A DNA stretch of 64,000 nt, taken from the NCBI RefSeq assembly GCF_900105495.1, contig NZ_FNTF01000002.1:905501-969500 (forward strand). The letters are read 5' to 3'. The notes beneath the pieces were generated by a model. The model saw only the letters and a list, made by a program, of their open reading frames with translations, did not search any database and was not told the origin of the DNA. The translations under genes and the position numbers were made by a program. The stretch's first letter is position 1. Every line of letters begins with the position of its first letter. Source of the DNA: Pseudomonas frederiksbergensis (lineage in GTDB: Bacteria; Pseudomonadota; Gammaproteobacteria; Pseudomonadales; Pseudomonadaceae). Of the stretch, positions 52,075 through 61,157 are shown in pieces.

Positions 52075-53838
52075 TTAATGCCCGGACGAATCCTTGTGGT
52101 TGTCCAGTGTGTCGAGCAACGCCACCTGCATCCGCGTGTGCACGCGGATGAACCAGCGCCAGAGCAGCGCCGCCACAGCGGCCGCGACGACGACGATCAG
52201 GACCAGCAACTTGTTGGTCGGCAGAATACTGGCCGACAAGGCTGCCAGCAGCAGAAAAATCACCAGCAGCGAGAGGATCGGGATCACTTCGGCGATCACC
52301 CGACGCACACGCTGCGTATGGCGGCCGGCCATCTCCGGCTTCACGCCCATCTCCGCCAACAGCATCGAGAGCGCCTTGAGCTTGCGATAGGCGGCGATCA
52401 GGAACGGCAGCGACAACAGCAACGCCCCGCCCCAAATCAACGCTTTCTGCCAGCTCGGGTCGCTGATCCAGTCTTGCAGGTAAGCGGACATGCGCTCGGC
52501 GAAAAAAGCACCCGAGAAGAAGATCGCAATCACCAGCGCCAGATTGACGCCCACCTGCAACAGAATCCGCCGAATCATCGACGCCAGCAGCGCGCCCTCG
52601 CCCTGGGGCTGGATGCTGCGCAGCCATTCGCCGTACATCCCCAATACCCTGCCCAGTCGCTTCGGCATCACCGCGGCAAGCTTGATCGACAGCGGATCAG
52701 CCGCGCGGATCAAGTAAGGCGTCAGCAATGTGGTGATCACAGAGACGGCAACGGCGACCGGGTAAAGGAAGTTGCTGGTGACCTGCAACGTCATGCCCAA
52801 CGCCGCGATGATGAAAGAAAATTCGCCAATCTGCGAAAGCCCCATCCCGACTCGAAGTGAGGTGCGTCCATCATTGCCAGCGATAAAGGCACCAAGGCCA
52901 CAAGAAAACATCTTGCCCAGCACCACGGCCACGGTGATCACCGCAATCGGCCACGCGTATTGCAGCAGGATCATCGGATCGAGCATCAACCCAATGGCGA
53001 CAAAAAAGATCGCACTGAACAGGTCGCGAACGGGTTCGATCAAACGCTCGATTTTCAGCAATTGCCGGGATTCAGCCATGATCGCGCCAATCAGGAAGGC
53101 GCCTAGCACCATGCTGTATTCAAGTTTGACCACCAGCAAACAGAAGCCGAAACACAGGCCTAACACCGTGATCAGCAGCATTTCATTACTGTCGAACTTC
53201 GCCACGTAAGCCAGCAATCGCGGCACCAGCAGAATGCCGATGACCAGTGCGACAACCATGAACAGCGAGAGCTTGCCGACCGTTGAAAACACTTCGCCGG
53301 AACTGACCGTGCCGCTGACCGCGATGCTCGACAGCAAGGCGATGATGCCGATGCCAAGGATGTCTTCAACGATCAGTACGCCGAAAATCAGCTGTGCGAA
53401 GCGCTCGTTCTTCATCTTCAGATCGTTGAGGGCCTTGACGATGATGGTGGTTGAGGAAATCGCCAGGATCGCGCCGAGGAACAGCGAGTCCATGGTGTTC
53501 CAGTCGAACCAGCGACCGATCTCGTAGCCGATCCAGATCATCAGTACGATTTCCAGGAACGCCGCAATGAATGCTGTGGCGCCGACCTTGAACAACTTGC
53601 GCAGGCTGAACTCCAGGCCCAGACAGAACATCAGGAAAATCACCCCGAGTTCGGCGAGGGTTTTGATGGTGTCTTCGTCGTGGATCAGGCTGAACGGAGG
53701 AGTGTGCGGGCCGATGATGAAGCCGGCGACGATGTAGCCGAGCACCACCGGTTGTTTGAAGCGATGAAACAGCACGGTCACCACACCCGCGATCAACATA
53801 ATCACTGCCAGGTCTTGAATGAAACTGATGGCGTGCAT
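52075..53838 (-). CDS. Cation:proton antiporter, CPA2 (KefB/YbaL-like)
   Basis: 587 residues from the ATG at 53838 (AAGGAG upstream). The first 380 residues form a Na/H-exchanger domain of about twelve helices (VLGYIVAGFIIGPHT, VLGAFLIGAIMAESRQ, GLSQIGEFSFIIAALG). The last 170 residues carry two or three more membrane helices and a short cytoplasmic tail (RVHTRMQVALLDTLDN), not the TrkA-N regulatory domain found in KefB/KefC. It likely exchanges potassium or sodium for protons. No KefF-like ancillary gene adjoins it. It is read convergently with the SMI1/KNR4 gene. Confidence 0.88.
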   Translation of the reverse strand: MHAISFIQDLAVIMLIAGVVTVLFHRFKQPVVLGYIVAGFIIGPHTPPFSLIHDEDTIKTLAELGVIFLMFCLGLEFSLRKLFKVGATAFIAAFLEIVLMIWIGYEIGRWFDWNTMDSLFLGAILAISSTTIIVKALNDLKMKNERFAQLIFGVLIVEDILGIGIIALLSSIAVSGTVSSGEVFSTVGKLSLFMVVALVIGILLVPRLLAYVAKFDSNEMLLITVLGLCFGFCLLVVKLEYSMVLGAFLIGAIMAESRQLLKIERLIEPVRDLFSAIFFVAIGLMLDPMILLQYAWPIAVITVAVVLGKMFSCGLGAFIAGNDGRTSLRVGMGLSQIGEFSFIIAALGMTLQVTSNFLYPVAVAVSVITTLLTPYLIRAADPLSIKLAAVMPKRLGRVLGMYGEWLRSIQPQGEGALLASMIRRILLQVGVNLALVIAIFFSGAFFAERMSAYLQDWISDPSWQKALIWGGALLLSLPFLIAAYRKLKALSMLLAEMGVKPEMAGRHTQRVRRVIAEVIPILSLLVIFLLLAALSASILPTNKLLVLIVVVAAAVAALLWRWFIRVHTRMQVALLDTLDNHKDSSGH

Positions 53839-54128
53839 GGTGTGGGGCTCCTTGGCTGACATTGCTCAATCGACAGACGTGGGAAAGGTCTGTTCGGGCA
53901 AGGTAAAAAAACCACTTTCCGCGTGGGAAATTACCCTTGAGAAAGGGCTTTTGAAGGGTAACACCGCGACTTCTGGCACAAAGGCGGCGCAATATATGGA
54001 AACAGATCGATCCGGGCGTGACGGCAGCCACCCGCCCGGCGTCCCGATAACGGTTGGTTTGAAAAGCTGACAAGGCTCCCGCAGAGGTGCCGCCCTCCCG
54101 AAATTCTGCCTTGAACCGTGAGAACGCT

Positions 54129-54611
54129 ATGGAACCCGGAAACGCACAACTGTCGATGACGGTATTGATGACCCCCGACATGGCCAACTTCTCTGGCAAT
54201 GTCCACGGCGGTACCTTGCTCAAATACCTCGACGAAGTGGCTTACGCGTGCGCCAGCCGTTATGCCGGCCGCTACGTGGTGACACTGTCGGTGGACCAGG
54301 TGATTTTCCGCGAGCCGATCCATGTCGGCGAACTGGTGACCTTTCTGGCCTCGGTGAACTACACCGGCAACACCTCCATGGAGGTGGGCATCAAGGTGGT
54401 GACCGAGAACATCCGCGAGCGCTCGGTGCGCCACACCAACAGCTGCTTCTTCACCATGGTCGCCGTGGATGACGACCGCAAACCGGCTGCTGTCCCGCCA
54501 CTGCAACCGCAGAACAGCGAAGACAAACGCCGCTTCATGCAGGCCCAGCAACGTCGGCAGATTCGTCAGGAGCTGGAAAAGCGCTATCAGGACATCAAGG
54601 GCGACGCCTGA
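54129..54611 (+). CDS. Acyl-CoA thioesterase (hotdog, YciA/BACH type)
   Basis: 160 residues. The hotdog core is ANFSGNVHGGTLLKYLDEVAYACASRYAG with the expected Asn/Asp active-site pair, followed by VTLSVDQVIFREPIHVGELV. The C-terminus (about 130-160) is a charged helix (RRFMQAQQRRQIRQEL). It hydrolyses acyl-CoA. The ATG at 54129 matches the family start. The 290-base region between it and the antiporter gene shows no gene. A REP pair separates it from the convergent pdxY. Confidence 0.88.
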   Translation: MEPGNAQLSMTVLMTPDMANFSGNVHGGTLLKYLDEVAYACASRYAGRYVVTLSVDQVIFREPIHVGELVTFLASVNYTGNTSMEVGIKVVTENIRERSVRHTNSCFFTMVAVDDDRKPAAVPPLQPQNSEDKRRFMQAQQRRQIRQELEKRYQDIKGDA

Positions 54612-54633
54612 CATGTTTGGTCGTTAGATCGCA

Positions 54634-54697
54634 TCGCGGGCAAGCCTCGCTCCTACAGATTTCTCACCGTACCTGTAGGCGCGAGGCTTGCCCGCGA
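54634..54697. repeat. Paired REP palindrome, short form
   Basis: Arms TCGCGGGCAAGCCTCGCTCC and GGCGCGAGGCTTGCCCGCGA, only about 16 bases apart, between convergent genes. Confidence 0.8.
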
Positions 54698-54702
54698 AGC
54701 TT

Positions 54703-55575
54703 TTAAAGGCTTATCGCTGTCGCTTCAAACCGCACCCGCGGATGGGCAATCCGGTCCTGAGCCCGTACCAGTTCCAGCTCATAGCTGGAGCAAGCCTGGG
54801 TTTCCAGCAGCACTTCATGTACCGCCGACGCGGCGAATTCGAAAGCCGCCACCAGGCTATCGCCCAACAGTACGCGAGCCAGAAACAGTCCGGAGGTCAG
54901 GTCGCCGACGCCCACCGGCTGACGCGGGAACGCCAGCAGCGGACGGCGCAAGTGCCAGCTGTCTTCGGCGGTCACCAACAACATCTCGAAAACATCCGCC
55001 GGTTTTCCGGGATAGTCCAGATGCTTGACCAGCACAGCCTTCGGACCACGCGCCAGCAACGCTCGCGCCATGGCCAGGCAATCAAACAATGATTGCGGCT
55101 TGCGCCCCGAAAAGCTGTCCAGTTCCAGCTGGTTCGGACACATGAAGTCCGCCACGGCAGCCGCTTCCTCCAGCAGAAAATCGCTGACTTCGGCGGGCAC
55201 GCTGCACCCCTTCTCCGGATGGCCCATCACCGGGTCACACAGATACAGCGCCTTGGGATTCATCGACTTGATCCGCGCCACTCCCGTCAGGATCGCCCGG
55301 CCCTGAGCAGCACTGCCGAGATAGCCGGACAACACGGCGTCGCAGTTGCCCAGCTCGCCAATCGCCGCGATGCCTTCGACCAGGTCGGGAATCTGATGCG
55401 GCGCCAGCACTTCACCGGTCCATTGGCCGTACTGGGTGTGGTTGGAGAACTGCACGGTATTGAGCGGCCAGACATTCACCCCGACCCGCTGCATCGGAAA
55501 AACCGCGGCGCTGTTGCCAGCGTGGCCGAACACCACGTGGGACTGGATGGCGAGCAGATGAGGCGTACGTTTCAT
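54703..55575 (-). CDS. pdxY: Pyridoxal kinase PdxY
   Basis: 290 residues of the ribokinase fold: [21 protein letters not shown] at the start, [22 protein letters not shown] and the catalytic [10 protein letters not shown]. It phosphorylates pyridoxal to PLP in the salvage pathway. The length and N-terminus match PdxY. It is a single gene between a REP and a divergent DUF3301 gene 120 bases away. The PLP it makes would serve enzymes throughout the cell, and MocR-type regulators such as that at 30454 sense PLP. Confidence 0.94.
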   Translation of the reverse strand: MKRTPHLLAIQSHVVFGHAGNSAAVFPMQRVGVNVWPLNTVQFSNHTQYGQWTGEVLAPHQIPDLVEGIAAIGELGNCDAVLSGYLGSAAQGRAILTGVARIKSMNPKALYLCDPVMGHPEKGCSVPAEVSDFLLEEAAAVADFMCPNQLELDSFSGRKPQSLFDCLAMARALLARGPKAVLVKHLDYPGKPADVFEMLLVTAEDSWHLRRPLLAFPRQPVGVGDLTSGLFLARVLLGDSLVAAFEFAASAVHEVLLETQACSSYELELVRAQDRIAHPRVRFEATAISL

Positions 55576-55695
55576 GCGGTGGGTTTTCCGTCAAACGATT
55601 GAAATTCAAGCCGCGCAGTATGCGACTAAACGCAGCCTGTACGACAGACCGGCGACGCAGTTAAGCTGACACCATCTTGTTGGAGCAACGTGTTG

Positions 55696-56109
55696 ATGCT
55701 GACCCTTGGAAATATCTTCGTCCTGATGCTGCTTGCCACCGGTGGCGCGTGGTTATGGCATAACCACGGCTTGCGCGAGCGCGCGCTGGAGCGGGTCAAG
55801 CTGCATTGCACCAAGCTCGGAATCGAGCTGCTGGACGGCAATGTGGCCTTGAAGAAGATTGCGTTCATTAAAGACGCCAACGGCCGGCGGCGCCTCGCCC
55901 GTGTGTATAACTTCGAGTTCACCGTCACCGGAGAAAGCCGTCACAACGGCACCATCACCCAGTTCGGTGCCCACAGTGCGCAGATTGAGCTGGCGCCCTA
56001 CCCGATGCCGTTCGACGACACGCCTGCGGTAGACGATGTCGTGAAACCGCGCGCCGAGGTGATCGAGATGAGCCAGTGGCGGCAAGAACACACTAAATGG
56101 CGTCCTTGA
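55696..56109 (+). CDS. DUF3301-domain membrane-anchored protein
   Basis: 137 residues from the ATG at 55696 (GGAG ten bases upstream; a GTG two codons earlier is too close to it). One N-terminal helix (LGNIFVLMLLATGGAWLW) is followed by a cytoplasmic or periplasmic basic region (RERALERVKLHCTKLGIELLDGNVALKKI), the DUF3301 hallmark. No function is known. Its stop is one base from the stop of the convergent COG0523 gene. Confidence 0.85.
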   Translation: MLTLGNIFVLMLLATGGAWLWHNHGLRERALERVKLHCTKLGIELLDGNVALKKIAFIKDANGRRRLARVYNFEFTVTGESRHNGTITQFGAHSAQIELAPYPMPFDDTPAVDDVVKPRAEVIEMSQWRQEHTKWRP

Positions 56110-56110
56110 T

Positions 56111-57082
56111 TCACGTCTTGCTCGACCGGCAGTCGGCTAGATTACTTTGCAATGAATCAACATCCTGCGGCTCACTGAAAATCAGCTCGATACGCGAATC
56201 ACGCCGCCATTCGCTGGGCTGCCAATCCAGCATCGAATTTTCCAGCGCATTTACCGAAACCCAACCGTTGACGCTGTGGATAACCAGCTTCGCCCGCCGC
56301 CAGGCAAGGCTTTCAAGCCAACGACCAACGAGCGTCGCATCGAAAGTCTGACTCGGATGCCAGCGCCACCCCACGCTCCAGCCGCCCTCCTGCTCCTGGC
56401 TCAAGCAAATTGGCAGCGCAAGTTCGGTCCAGATGGCCGGCAGCTGCGCCAATCCTTTGGGCGCAACGAAGTTATCCACACCCGCTACAGCCTGAACCCC
56501 AAGCCCAGGTAACTCACTCAATGGCAACGCGGCTTGCTGCGTCCAGTACAACGGGCGTGCCGGCAACCGTGCAGCGATTCGCTGGCGATCGGCGTCGTCT
56601 AGATTTTCGGCTTTATTCATCAGCAACAGACCGGCGCTGCTCAGTGCTTCCTGTTGCGCCACCGGCAGCGGTTTACCGGCGGCAAGCGCCAGGGCGTCCA
56701 GCACCAGTACGCAGGGTTGTACAGCCAATACACCTTGCCACGGCGCCTCACTCAATTGCCTGAGCAATTGCGCCGGATGCCCAAGCCCAGAGGGCTCGAT
56801 AAACAGCCGATCCGGCCGCGCCTTGCGCAGCAAACGCCCGAGGCCGATCTGAAATGGCGCACCATTGACGCAACACAAACAGCCCCCGGCCACTTCGCCC
56901 AGTGCGATACCATCGGCATCCCGGGTCAACAACGCAGCGTCGAGGCCGATCTGGCCGAACTCGTTGATCAGCACCGCCCAGCGCTCATTCGCAGGCCGCT
57001 GCGCCAGCAGGTGCTTGATCAGGCTGGTCTTGCCGGCACCCAAAGGGCCTGCAATGACGTGCGTGGGAATGTTCTGCAACAT
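56111..57082 (-). CDS. COG0523-family GTPase (CobW-like), first copy
   Basis: 323 residues from the ATG at 57082. P-loop AGPLGAGKTSLIKHL (11-25), the metal-binding GGCLCC (C68, C70, C71), and GTPase motif NKAENL. The C-terminal CobW domain is short and lacks a His-rich tract. COG0523 proteins are metallochaperones or insertases, often for zinc. It is one of two such genes in this cluster and differs strongly from the other. Its start lies only 26 bases from the divergent secreted-protein gene. Zur control is possible but no box was seen here. Confidence 0.88.
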   Translation of the reverse strand: MLQNIPTHVIAGPLGAGKTSLIKHLLAQRPANERWAVLINEFGQIGLDAALLTRDADGIALGEVAGGCLCCVNGAPFQIGLGRLLRKARPDRLFIEPSGLGHPAQLLRQLSEAPWQGVLAVQPCVLVLDALALAAGKPLPVAQQEALSSAGLLLMNKAENLDDADRQRIAARLPARPLYWTQQAALPLSELPGLGVQAVAGVDNFVAPKGLAQLPAIWTELALPICLSQEQEGGWSVGWRWHPSQTFDATLVGRWLESLAWRRAKLVIHSVNGWVSVNALENSMLDWQPSEWRRDSRIELIFSEPQDVDSLQSNLADCRSSKT

Positions 57083-57108
57083 GGTCGAAAGTTTCTGAGG
57101 AGGTAAGG

Positions 57109-57465
57109 ATGCGGTTGATGGGATTGTCGTTGCTCCTGGCACTCACTTCAGGTGAAGCGCTGGCCCAAGCTTGCGTGGTACATAGCACGGCTGCGCGACT
57201 CGACGTGAAAGTCTGCCAGCAAAACCGCAACATCCCGGAAAAACTGTTCGCCGACGGTTTCTGCCAGCCGAACCTTCCTGGCCAGAAAGTCGAGGTGCAG
57301 TACGTCGATCAATGCCCCACCGGTGCGTTCGGCGTGTGCAGCAACGCCCAAGTCGCCAATATGCCTTACCGGCAGGATATTCACTATTACGGCGTAGCCA
57401 CGGATGCGGCGTATTTGAAGCCGTTTTGCGAAGCCCAGAGCCAGGGCACCTGGCTCAAGCCGTGA
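57109..57465 (+). CDS. Secreted six-cysteine protein of unknown function
   Basis: 118 residues. A signal peptide ends near residue 20 (SGEALAQA). The mature part of about 98 residues has six Cys (ACVV, VCQQ, FCQP, QCPT, VCSN, FCEA), suggesting three disulphides in the periplasm or outside, and no recognised domain. The ribosome site GAGGAGGTAAGG is excellent. It is divergent from a COG0523 gene with 26 bases between and convergent with DUF1826, so it is embedded in the zinc cluster. Cys might bind metal; this is speculation from context. Confidence 0.75.
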   Translation: MRLMGLSLLLALTSGEALAQACVVHSTAARLDVKVCQQNRNIPEKLFADGFCQPNLPGQKVEVQYVDQCPTGAFGVCSNAQVANMPYRQDIHYYGVATDAAYLKPFCEAQSQGTWLKP

Positions 57466-57469
57466 GCCG

Positions 57470-58120
57470 CTAGCTCAACCAGTCGAGTGTCAGGATCAGC
57501 CGCCGCTCACCGGACCCAAGCTGTGGCGAGCGGTGAATCAGGCCGAAGCCTTCGTTGCCATGCCATTTCTCGCCTTTGAGCAACGCAACTTCGCCGCTGG
57601 CGATCTGCTCGATCAGCGGCCCGTCCTGGGGTTCGGCTTCGGGCTTGCCCAGTTGTCGGCGATCCATCGCACCTTCCTTCAGCCACTGGCTGCCGATCCC
57701 GCAATACGTGGTGATCAGCCGCACCGGCACGTGATCGACGTGGAAACGCGGGCACATGGCCTTGTCCAGGACCCGCAGGCGCAAGCCGACACGCTTGGCG
57801 CCCAGCAAACAGGCGAAAGCACTGACCAGCCAGGAGATGTCGGCGATGAAACCTTCGTAACCTTCGAGATCGCTGAAACCTGAGGCCAATCCGTGAAGAT
57901 TGGGTTCGGTGTCATCGCTGGGCAGTTCCAGGACCAGCGACTCGGCCAGCGGATCGTTCAGGGACAGCAGCAAACTCCCGAAATCAGCGATGTGCGCCGG
58001 CAGTTGGCGCTGCCAAACGGCTAGGTTTACGCCGTCATCCAGTACTCGAGTCAACGCTTTGGGCGTCTCACCTTGAACCTGATAAATGATCGGCCGTAGC
58101 TTCAGACTGGGTGCCAACAT
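57470..58120 (-). CDS. DUF1826-domain protein
   Basis: 216 residues from the ATG at 58120, which overlaps the upstream COG0523 stop by one base (TGATG), a sign of translational coupling. It has conserved His/Trp/Asp-rich segments (RFHVDHVPVRLITTYCGIGSQWL, GEKWHGNEGFGLIHRSPQ) suggestive of a cupin or dioxygenase-like metal site. DUF1826 genes recur beside COG0523 genes and in Zur regulons, as I recall. Function unknown; a role in zinc homeostasis is inferred from the operon. Confidence 0.85.
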   Translation of the reverse strand: MLAPSLKLRPIIYQVQGETPKALTRVLDDGVNLAVWQRQLPAHIADFGSLLLSLNDPLAESLVLELPSDDTEPNLHGLASGFSDLEGYEGFIADISWLVSAFACLLGAKRVGLRLRVLDKAMCPRFHVDHVPVRLITTYCGIGSQWLKEGAMDRRQLGKPEAEPQDGPLIEQIASGEVALLKGEKWHGNEGFGLIHRSPQLGSGERRLILTLDWLS

Positions 58121-59328
58121 CAGGCTGCCTCCTCGTCGTGCCACGGGCCAAATGGATCTGCCAGCAATCGCCAGCCCTCGACGCCTAACGCCATTTCATC
58201 GTCGGTCAGCAGGCAATTGTCGAGTTCGTCGGTGAGTTGCGCGAAGTCGATGTTCTGGCCGATGAACACTAGTTCCTGGCGGCAATCGCCAGTGGTTGCG
58301 GTCCAGTTTTCCATGATCCCGGCGGTACTTTCTTCGTCCTGCGGCCACTGGGTTTTCGGCACGAAACGCCACCAGCGCCCGGCGAAACCATGGCGCATCA
58401 ATCCGCCGGCCTGGGACCAGCTACCGGCGTCCATGTGCTTGCTGGCCAGCCAGAAGAAGCCCTTGGAGCGCAGCAGTTTGCCGTTCACCCACGGGCGGTC
58501 GATGAAGCTGAAAAAGCGCTGCGGATGAAACGGTCGGCGTGCTCGGTAGGCTGTCGAGGCGATGCCGTATTCCTCGGTTTCGGGCACGTGTTCGCCACGC
58601 AACTCCTTAAGCCAGCCCGGTGCCTGGGCGGCCTTTTCGAAGTCGAAACGACCGGTATTGAGGATTTTCTTCAGCGGCACTTCACCCATGACCATCGGAA
58701 TGATTTCGGCCTGGGCATTGAGCCGTTCGAGGATCGCGATCAACTCTTGGCGTTCGCTGCTGCTGATCAAGTCGATCTTGCTGATCAAAATCACGTCGGC
58801 GAATTCGATCTGCTCGATCAACAGGTCGGTGATCGAGCGTTCGTCCTCTTCACCCAAGGTATCACCACGGGATGCGAGGCTTTCGGCGGCCTGATAGTCG
58901 AGCAGGAAGTTCATGCCATCGACCACGGTGACCATGGTGTCGAGCCGGGCGATGTCGGCCAGGCTCTGCCCTTCTTCATCGCGGAAAGTGAAGGTTTCCG
59001 CCACGGGCAGCGGCTCGGAAATGCCGGTGGACTCGATCAATAAATAATCAAAGCGACCCTCTTTGGCGAGTTTGCTCACCTCCTCCAGCAAGTCTTCGCG
59101 CAAGGTGCAGCAGATGCAGCCATTGCTCATCTCCACCAGTTTTTCTTCGGCACGATTCAGGCTGACATCGCGCTGGACCTCGCCGCCATCGATGTTGATT
59201 TCGCTCATATCATTGACGATCACGGCGACGCGCAGGTTGTCGCGATTACGCAGTACGTAGTTGAGCAGCGTGCTTTTGCCAGCGCCGAGAAAGCCCGACA
59301 GGACGGTTACGGGGAGACGATTGGGCAT
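58120..59328 (-). CDS. COG0523-family GTPase, zinc-starvation type (ZigA-like)
   Basis: 402 residues from the ATG at 59328 (GAGGAATACCTG upstream). P-loop [12 protein letters not shown], metal-binding motif NGCICC (C71, C73, C74), GTPase motif SKIDLI and a long C-terminal CobW domain (about 285-402) with His/Trp-rich stretches ([21 protein letters not shown]). Larger than the first copy. A Zur-box-like palindrome lies 49 bases upstream. Such proteins deliver zinc to client enzymes under limitation; clients here are unknown. It leads a two-gene operon with DUF1826. Confidence 0.92.
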   Translation of the reverse strand: MPNRLPVTVLSGFLGAGKSTLLNYVLRNRDNLRVAVIVNDMSEINIDGGEVQRDVSLNRAEEKLVEMSNGCICCTLREDLLEEVSKLAKEGRFDYLLIESTGISEPLPVAETFTFRDEEGQSLADIARLDTMVTVVDGMNFLLDYQAAESLASRGDTLGEEDERSITDLLIEQIEFADVILISKIDLISSSERQELIAILERLNAQAEIIPMVMGEVPLKKILNTGRFDFEKAAQAPGWLKELRGEHVPETEEYGIASTAYRARRPFHPQRFFSFIDRPWVNGKLLRSKGFFWLASKHMDAGSWSQAGGLMRHGFAGRWWRFVPKTQWPQDEESTAGIMENWTATTGDCRQELVFIGQNIDFAQLTDELDNCLLTDDEMALGVEGWRLLADPFGPWHDEEAA

Positions 59329-59376
59329 CAGGTATTCCTCACAGAGATGCCCGGTCGCAGTGTCGGGCTTACCTGA

Positions 59377-59391
59377 TGTTATAGTATAACA
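59377..59391. promoter_or_regulatory. Zur box upstream of the COG0523-DUF1826 operon
   Basis: TGTTATAGTATAACA is a perfect palindrome around one central base and matches the Zur core GTTATA-N-TATAAC. It overlaps a -10-like TATACT on the minus strand, so Zur binding would block transcription. Confidence 0.85.
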
Positions 59392-59546
59392 ACACAATCA
59401 AGCCACTCTCCTCTTGCCTGCGATGACAAAGAGCACAATGCACAAGCCCATTCTGATTGTTGCGAGCGTTGGAGATGACTCAGGTTTCACTCCGCGCTGG
59501 CCTGTACATGATGAAAGTCTGTTCATAAAAAAGGCGTGGTCGATTT

Positions 59547-59567
59547 CAATGTAATAACATAACATTG
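59547..59567. promoter_or_regulatory. Zur-box-like palindrome upstream of folE2
   Basis: CAATGTAATAACATAACATTG has ten-base arms that pair at eight positions around a central A and contains a near match to GTTATANTATAAC. It ends 28 bases before the folE2 ATG. Confidence 0.75.
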
Positions 59568-59595
59568 AGAATCAACTTCCACGACGGACCTGCTC

Positions 59596-60492
59596 ATGAA
59601 TGCGCTGACTCTGCCGGATATTGCCGCGCAGGCATCACGCCAAGCCCTGCCACTCGACTGGGTAGGCATGTGCGGCATTGCTCTTCCTGTTTTGTTCGAT
59701 GGCCAACGATTGAGTGCAATGGTTGACGCCGGCGTTAGCCTCGACGATGGCGAGGCGCGCGGGATTCATATGTCGCGGCTGTACTTGGCGCTGGAAATGC
59801 TCGAGCAAGAAAACCTGACACCCGCTTTGTTGCGGCAAGTGTTACAGCGTTTTCTCAAGACTCATGAAGGACTCTCCAACAGCGCGTACATAAAAATCCA
59901 CACTGATTTACTGCTCAAAAGACCAGCGCTGGTCAGCCCATTGGCCGGCTGGAAAACTTATCCAGTGAGCATCAAAGCTCGTTTGAAAAACGCGATGTTC
60001 CACGTGGAACTAAAAATCGACGTGCCTTATTCCTCGACTTGTCCGTGTTCGGCCGCGCTTTCCCGGCAGCTGATTCAGCAGCAATTCGTCGATGACTTCG
60101 CCAACAAGCCGCTGCAACATGCCGATGTTTTGTCTTGGCTTGGCTCGACAAAAGGCATCGTCGCAACGCCTCACAGCCAACGGAGCACTGCGAGATTGCG
60201 GCTTCGACTGGACGATTTTCTGGATGACTTGCCGCTGATCGCGATCATCAACGACGCCGAAGCGGCTCTCGGCACCGCCGTGCAAACCGCTGTAAAACGC
60301 GCCGATGAACAAGCCTTCGCGCTGGCCAACGGTCAGAACCTGATGTTCTGCGAAGACGCCGCACGACGTTTGAACCTGGCCTTGAAACGCGCCCCCGGCA
60401 TCAACGCCTTCCACATACGAGTCGTCCACGCGGAAAGCCTCCACGCCCACGATGCGGTCGCCGAAAGCCGCTGGAATTGGGAGGCCGCATGA
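59596..60492 (+). CDS. folE2: Zinc-independent GTP cyclohydrolase IB FolE2
   Basis: 298 residues of the GTP_cyclohydrolase type IB (COG1469) family: ARGIHMSRLYLAL near residue 54, PYSSTCPCSAALSRQ with the conserved Cys at 149, and HIRVVHAESLHAHDA late. It makes dihydroneopterin triphosphate for folate synthesis, using manganese or other metals instead of the zinc that FolE needs. FolE2 in pseudomonads is a Zur-controlled backup; a Zur-like box lies upstream. It overlaps the ABC ATPase gene by four bases (ATGA), so folate backup and zinc uptake share one operon. Confidence 0.95.
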   Translation: MNALTLPDIAAQASRQALPLDWVGMCGIALPVLFDGQRLSAMVDAGVSLDDGEARGIHMSRLYLALEMLEQENLTPALLRQVLQRFLKTHEGLSNSAYIKIHTDLLLKRPALVSPLAGWKTYPVSIKARLKNAMFHVELKIDVPYSSTCPCSAALSRQLIQQQFVDDFANKPLQHADVLSWLGSTKGIVATPHSQRSTARLRLRLDDFLDDLPLIAIINDAEAALGTAVQTAVKRADEQAFALANGQNLMFCEDAARRLNLALKRAPGINAFHIRVVHAESLHAHDAVAESRWNWEAA

Positions 60493-61157
60493 TTCATTGC
60501 CAAGCCTTGCGTTGGGGTGCACCCGGCCAGCCACTGACTCCGCCCGTGGATTTCGAACTGGCCAAAGGAAGCCTGACCGCGGTCATCGGTGCCAATGGTT
60601 CGGGTAAAAGCAGCCTGCTGAAAGTCATCGCCGGCTTGCAAAAACCGCTGACCGGCAAAGTCATCCTGGATGTTCCACGCAAGGGCAGCCTCTCGTTCCT
60701 GCCCCAGCAACAACACCTGGACCGGCAATTCCCCATCAGCCTGCAAGAGCTTGTGGCCGCTGGTTTCTGGGGCAGCACGCAGTCTCCCGAGATACGCAGA
60801 CAACGCCTCAAAGCCGTGCTGGAAAACTGGTGCCTGAGCGGACTGGAACAACGCCCATTGATGGCCTTGTCCGGCGGTGAGTTACAACGTGCCCTGCTCG
60901 CCCGTTTGAGTCTCGCCGACGCACCATTGCTATTGCTCGACGAACCCCACGCCGCCCTCGACGAGCTCGGTCAGGCACTGCTCTGGAAACACATTCACGC
61001 CTGGCATGCCGAAGGCCGAACCCAGTTGATCGTGTGCCATGACCTGACCGCCGTTCGCCAACACATTCCTCAAACGTTGCTGATCAAAAGCACCGGCTGC
61101 GTCCTCGGATCGAGCGTTGATCTGATCCACCAACAACCCCACACGCGGGTGGCCTGA
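60489..61157 (+). CDS. Zinc-type ABC transporter ATP-binding protein
   Basis: 222 residues. Walker A GANGSGKSSLLK, signature LSGGELQRALLARL, Walker B LLLLDEPHAALD and switch His (VCHDL). It is shorter than ZnuC, without the C-terminal extension. It begins inside the folE2 stop (ATGA) and overlaps the permease start by one base (TGATG). Metal-type specificity is inferred from its permease and binding-protein partners. This set is distinct from the standard znuABC of pseudomonads. Confidence 0.92.
   Translation: MIHCQALRWGAPGQPLTPPVDFELAKGSLTAVIGANGSGKSSLLKVIAGLQKPLTGKVILDVPRKGSLSFLPQQQHLDRQFPISLQELVAAGFWGSTQSPEIRRQRLKAVLENWCLSGLEQRPLMALSGGELQRALLARLSLADAPLLLLDEPHAALDELGQALLWKHIHAWHAEGRTQLIVCHDLTAVRQHIPQTLLIKSTGCVLGSSVDLIHQQPHTRVA

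Noticed and set aside
53839..54128. A small gene in the 290 bases between the antiporter and the second thioesterase
   Set aside because: A short open frame (83 codons) exists but it overlaps the antiporter start, has no ribosome site and no family-like sequence.
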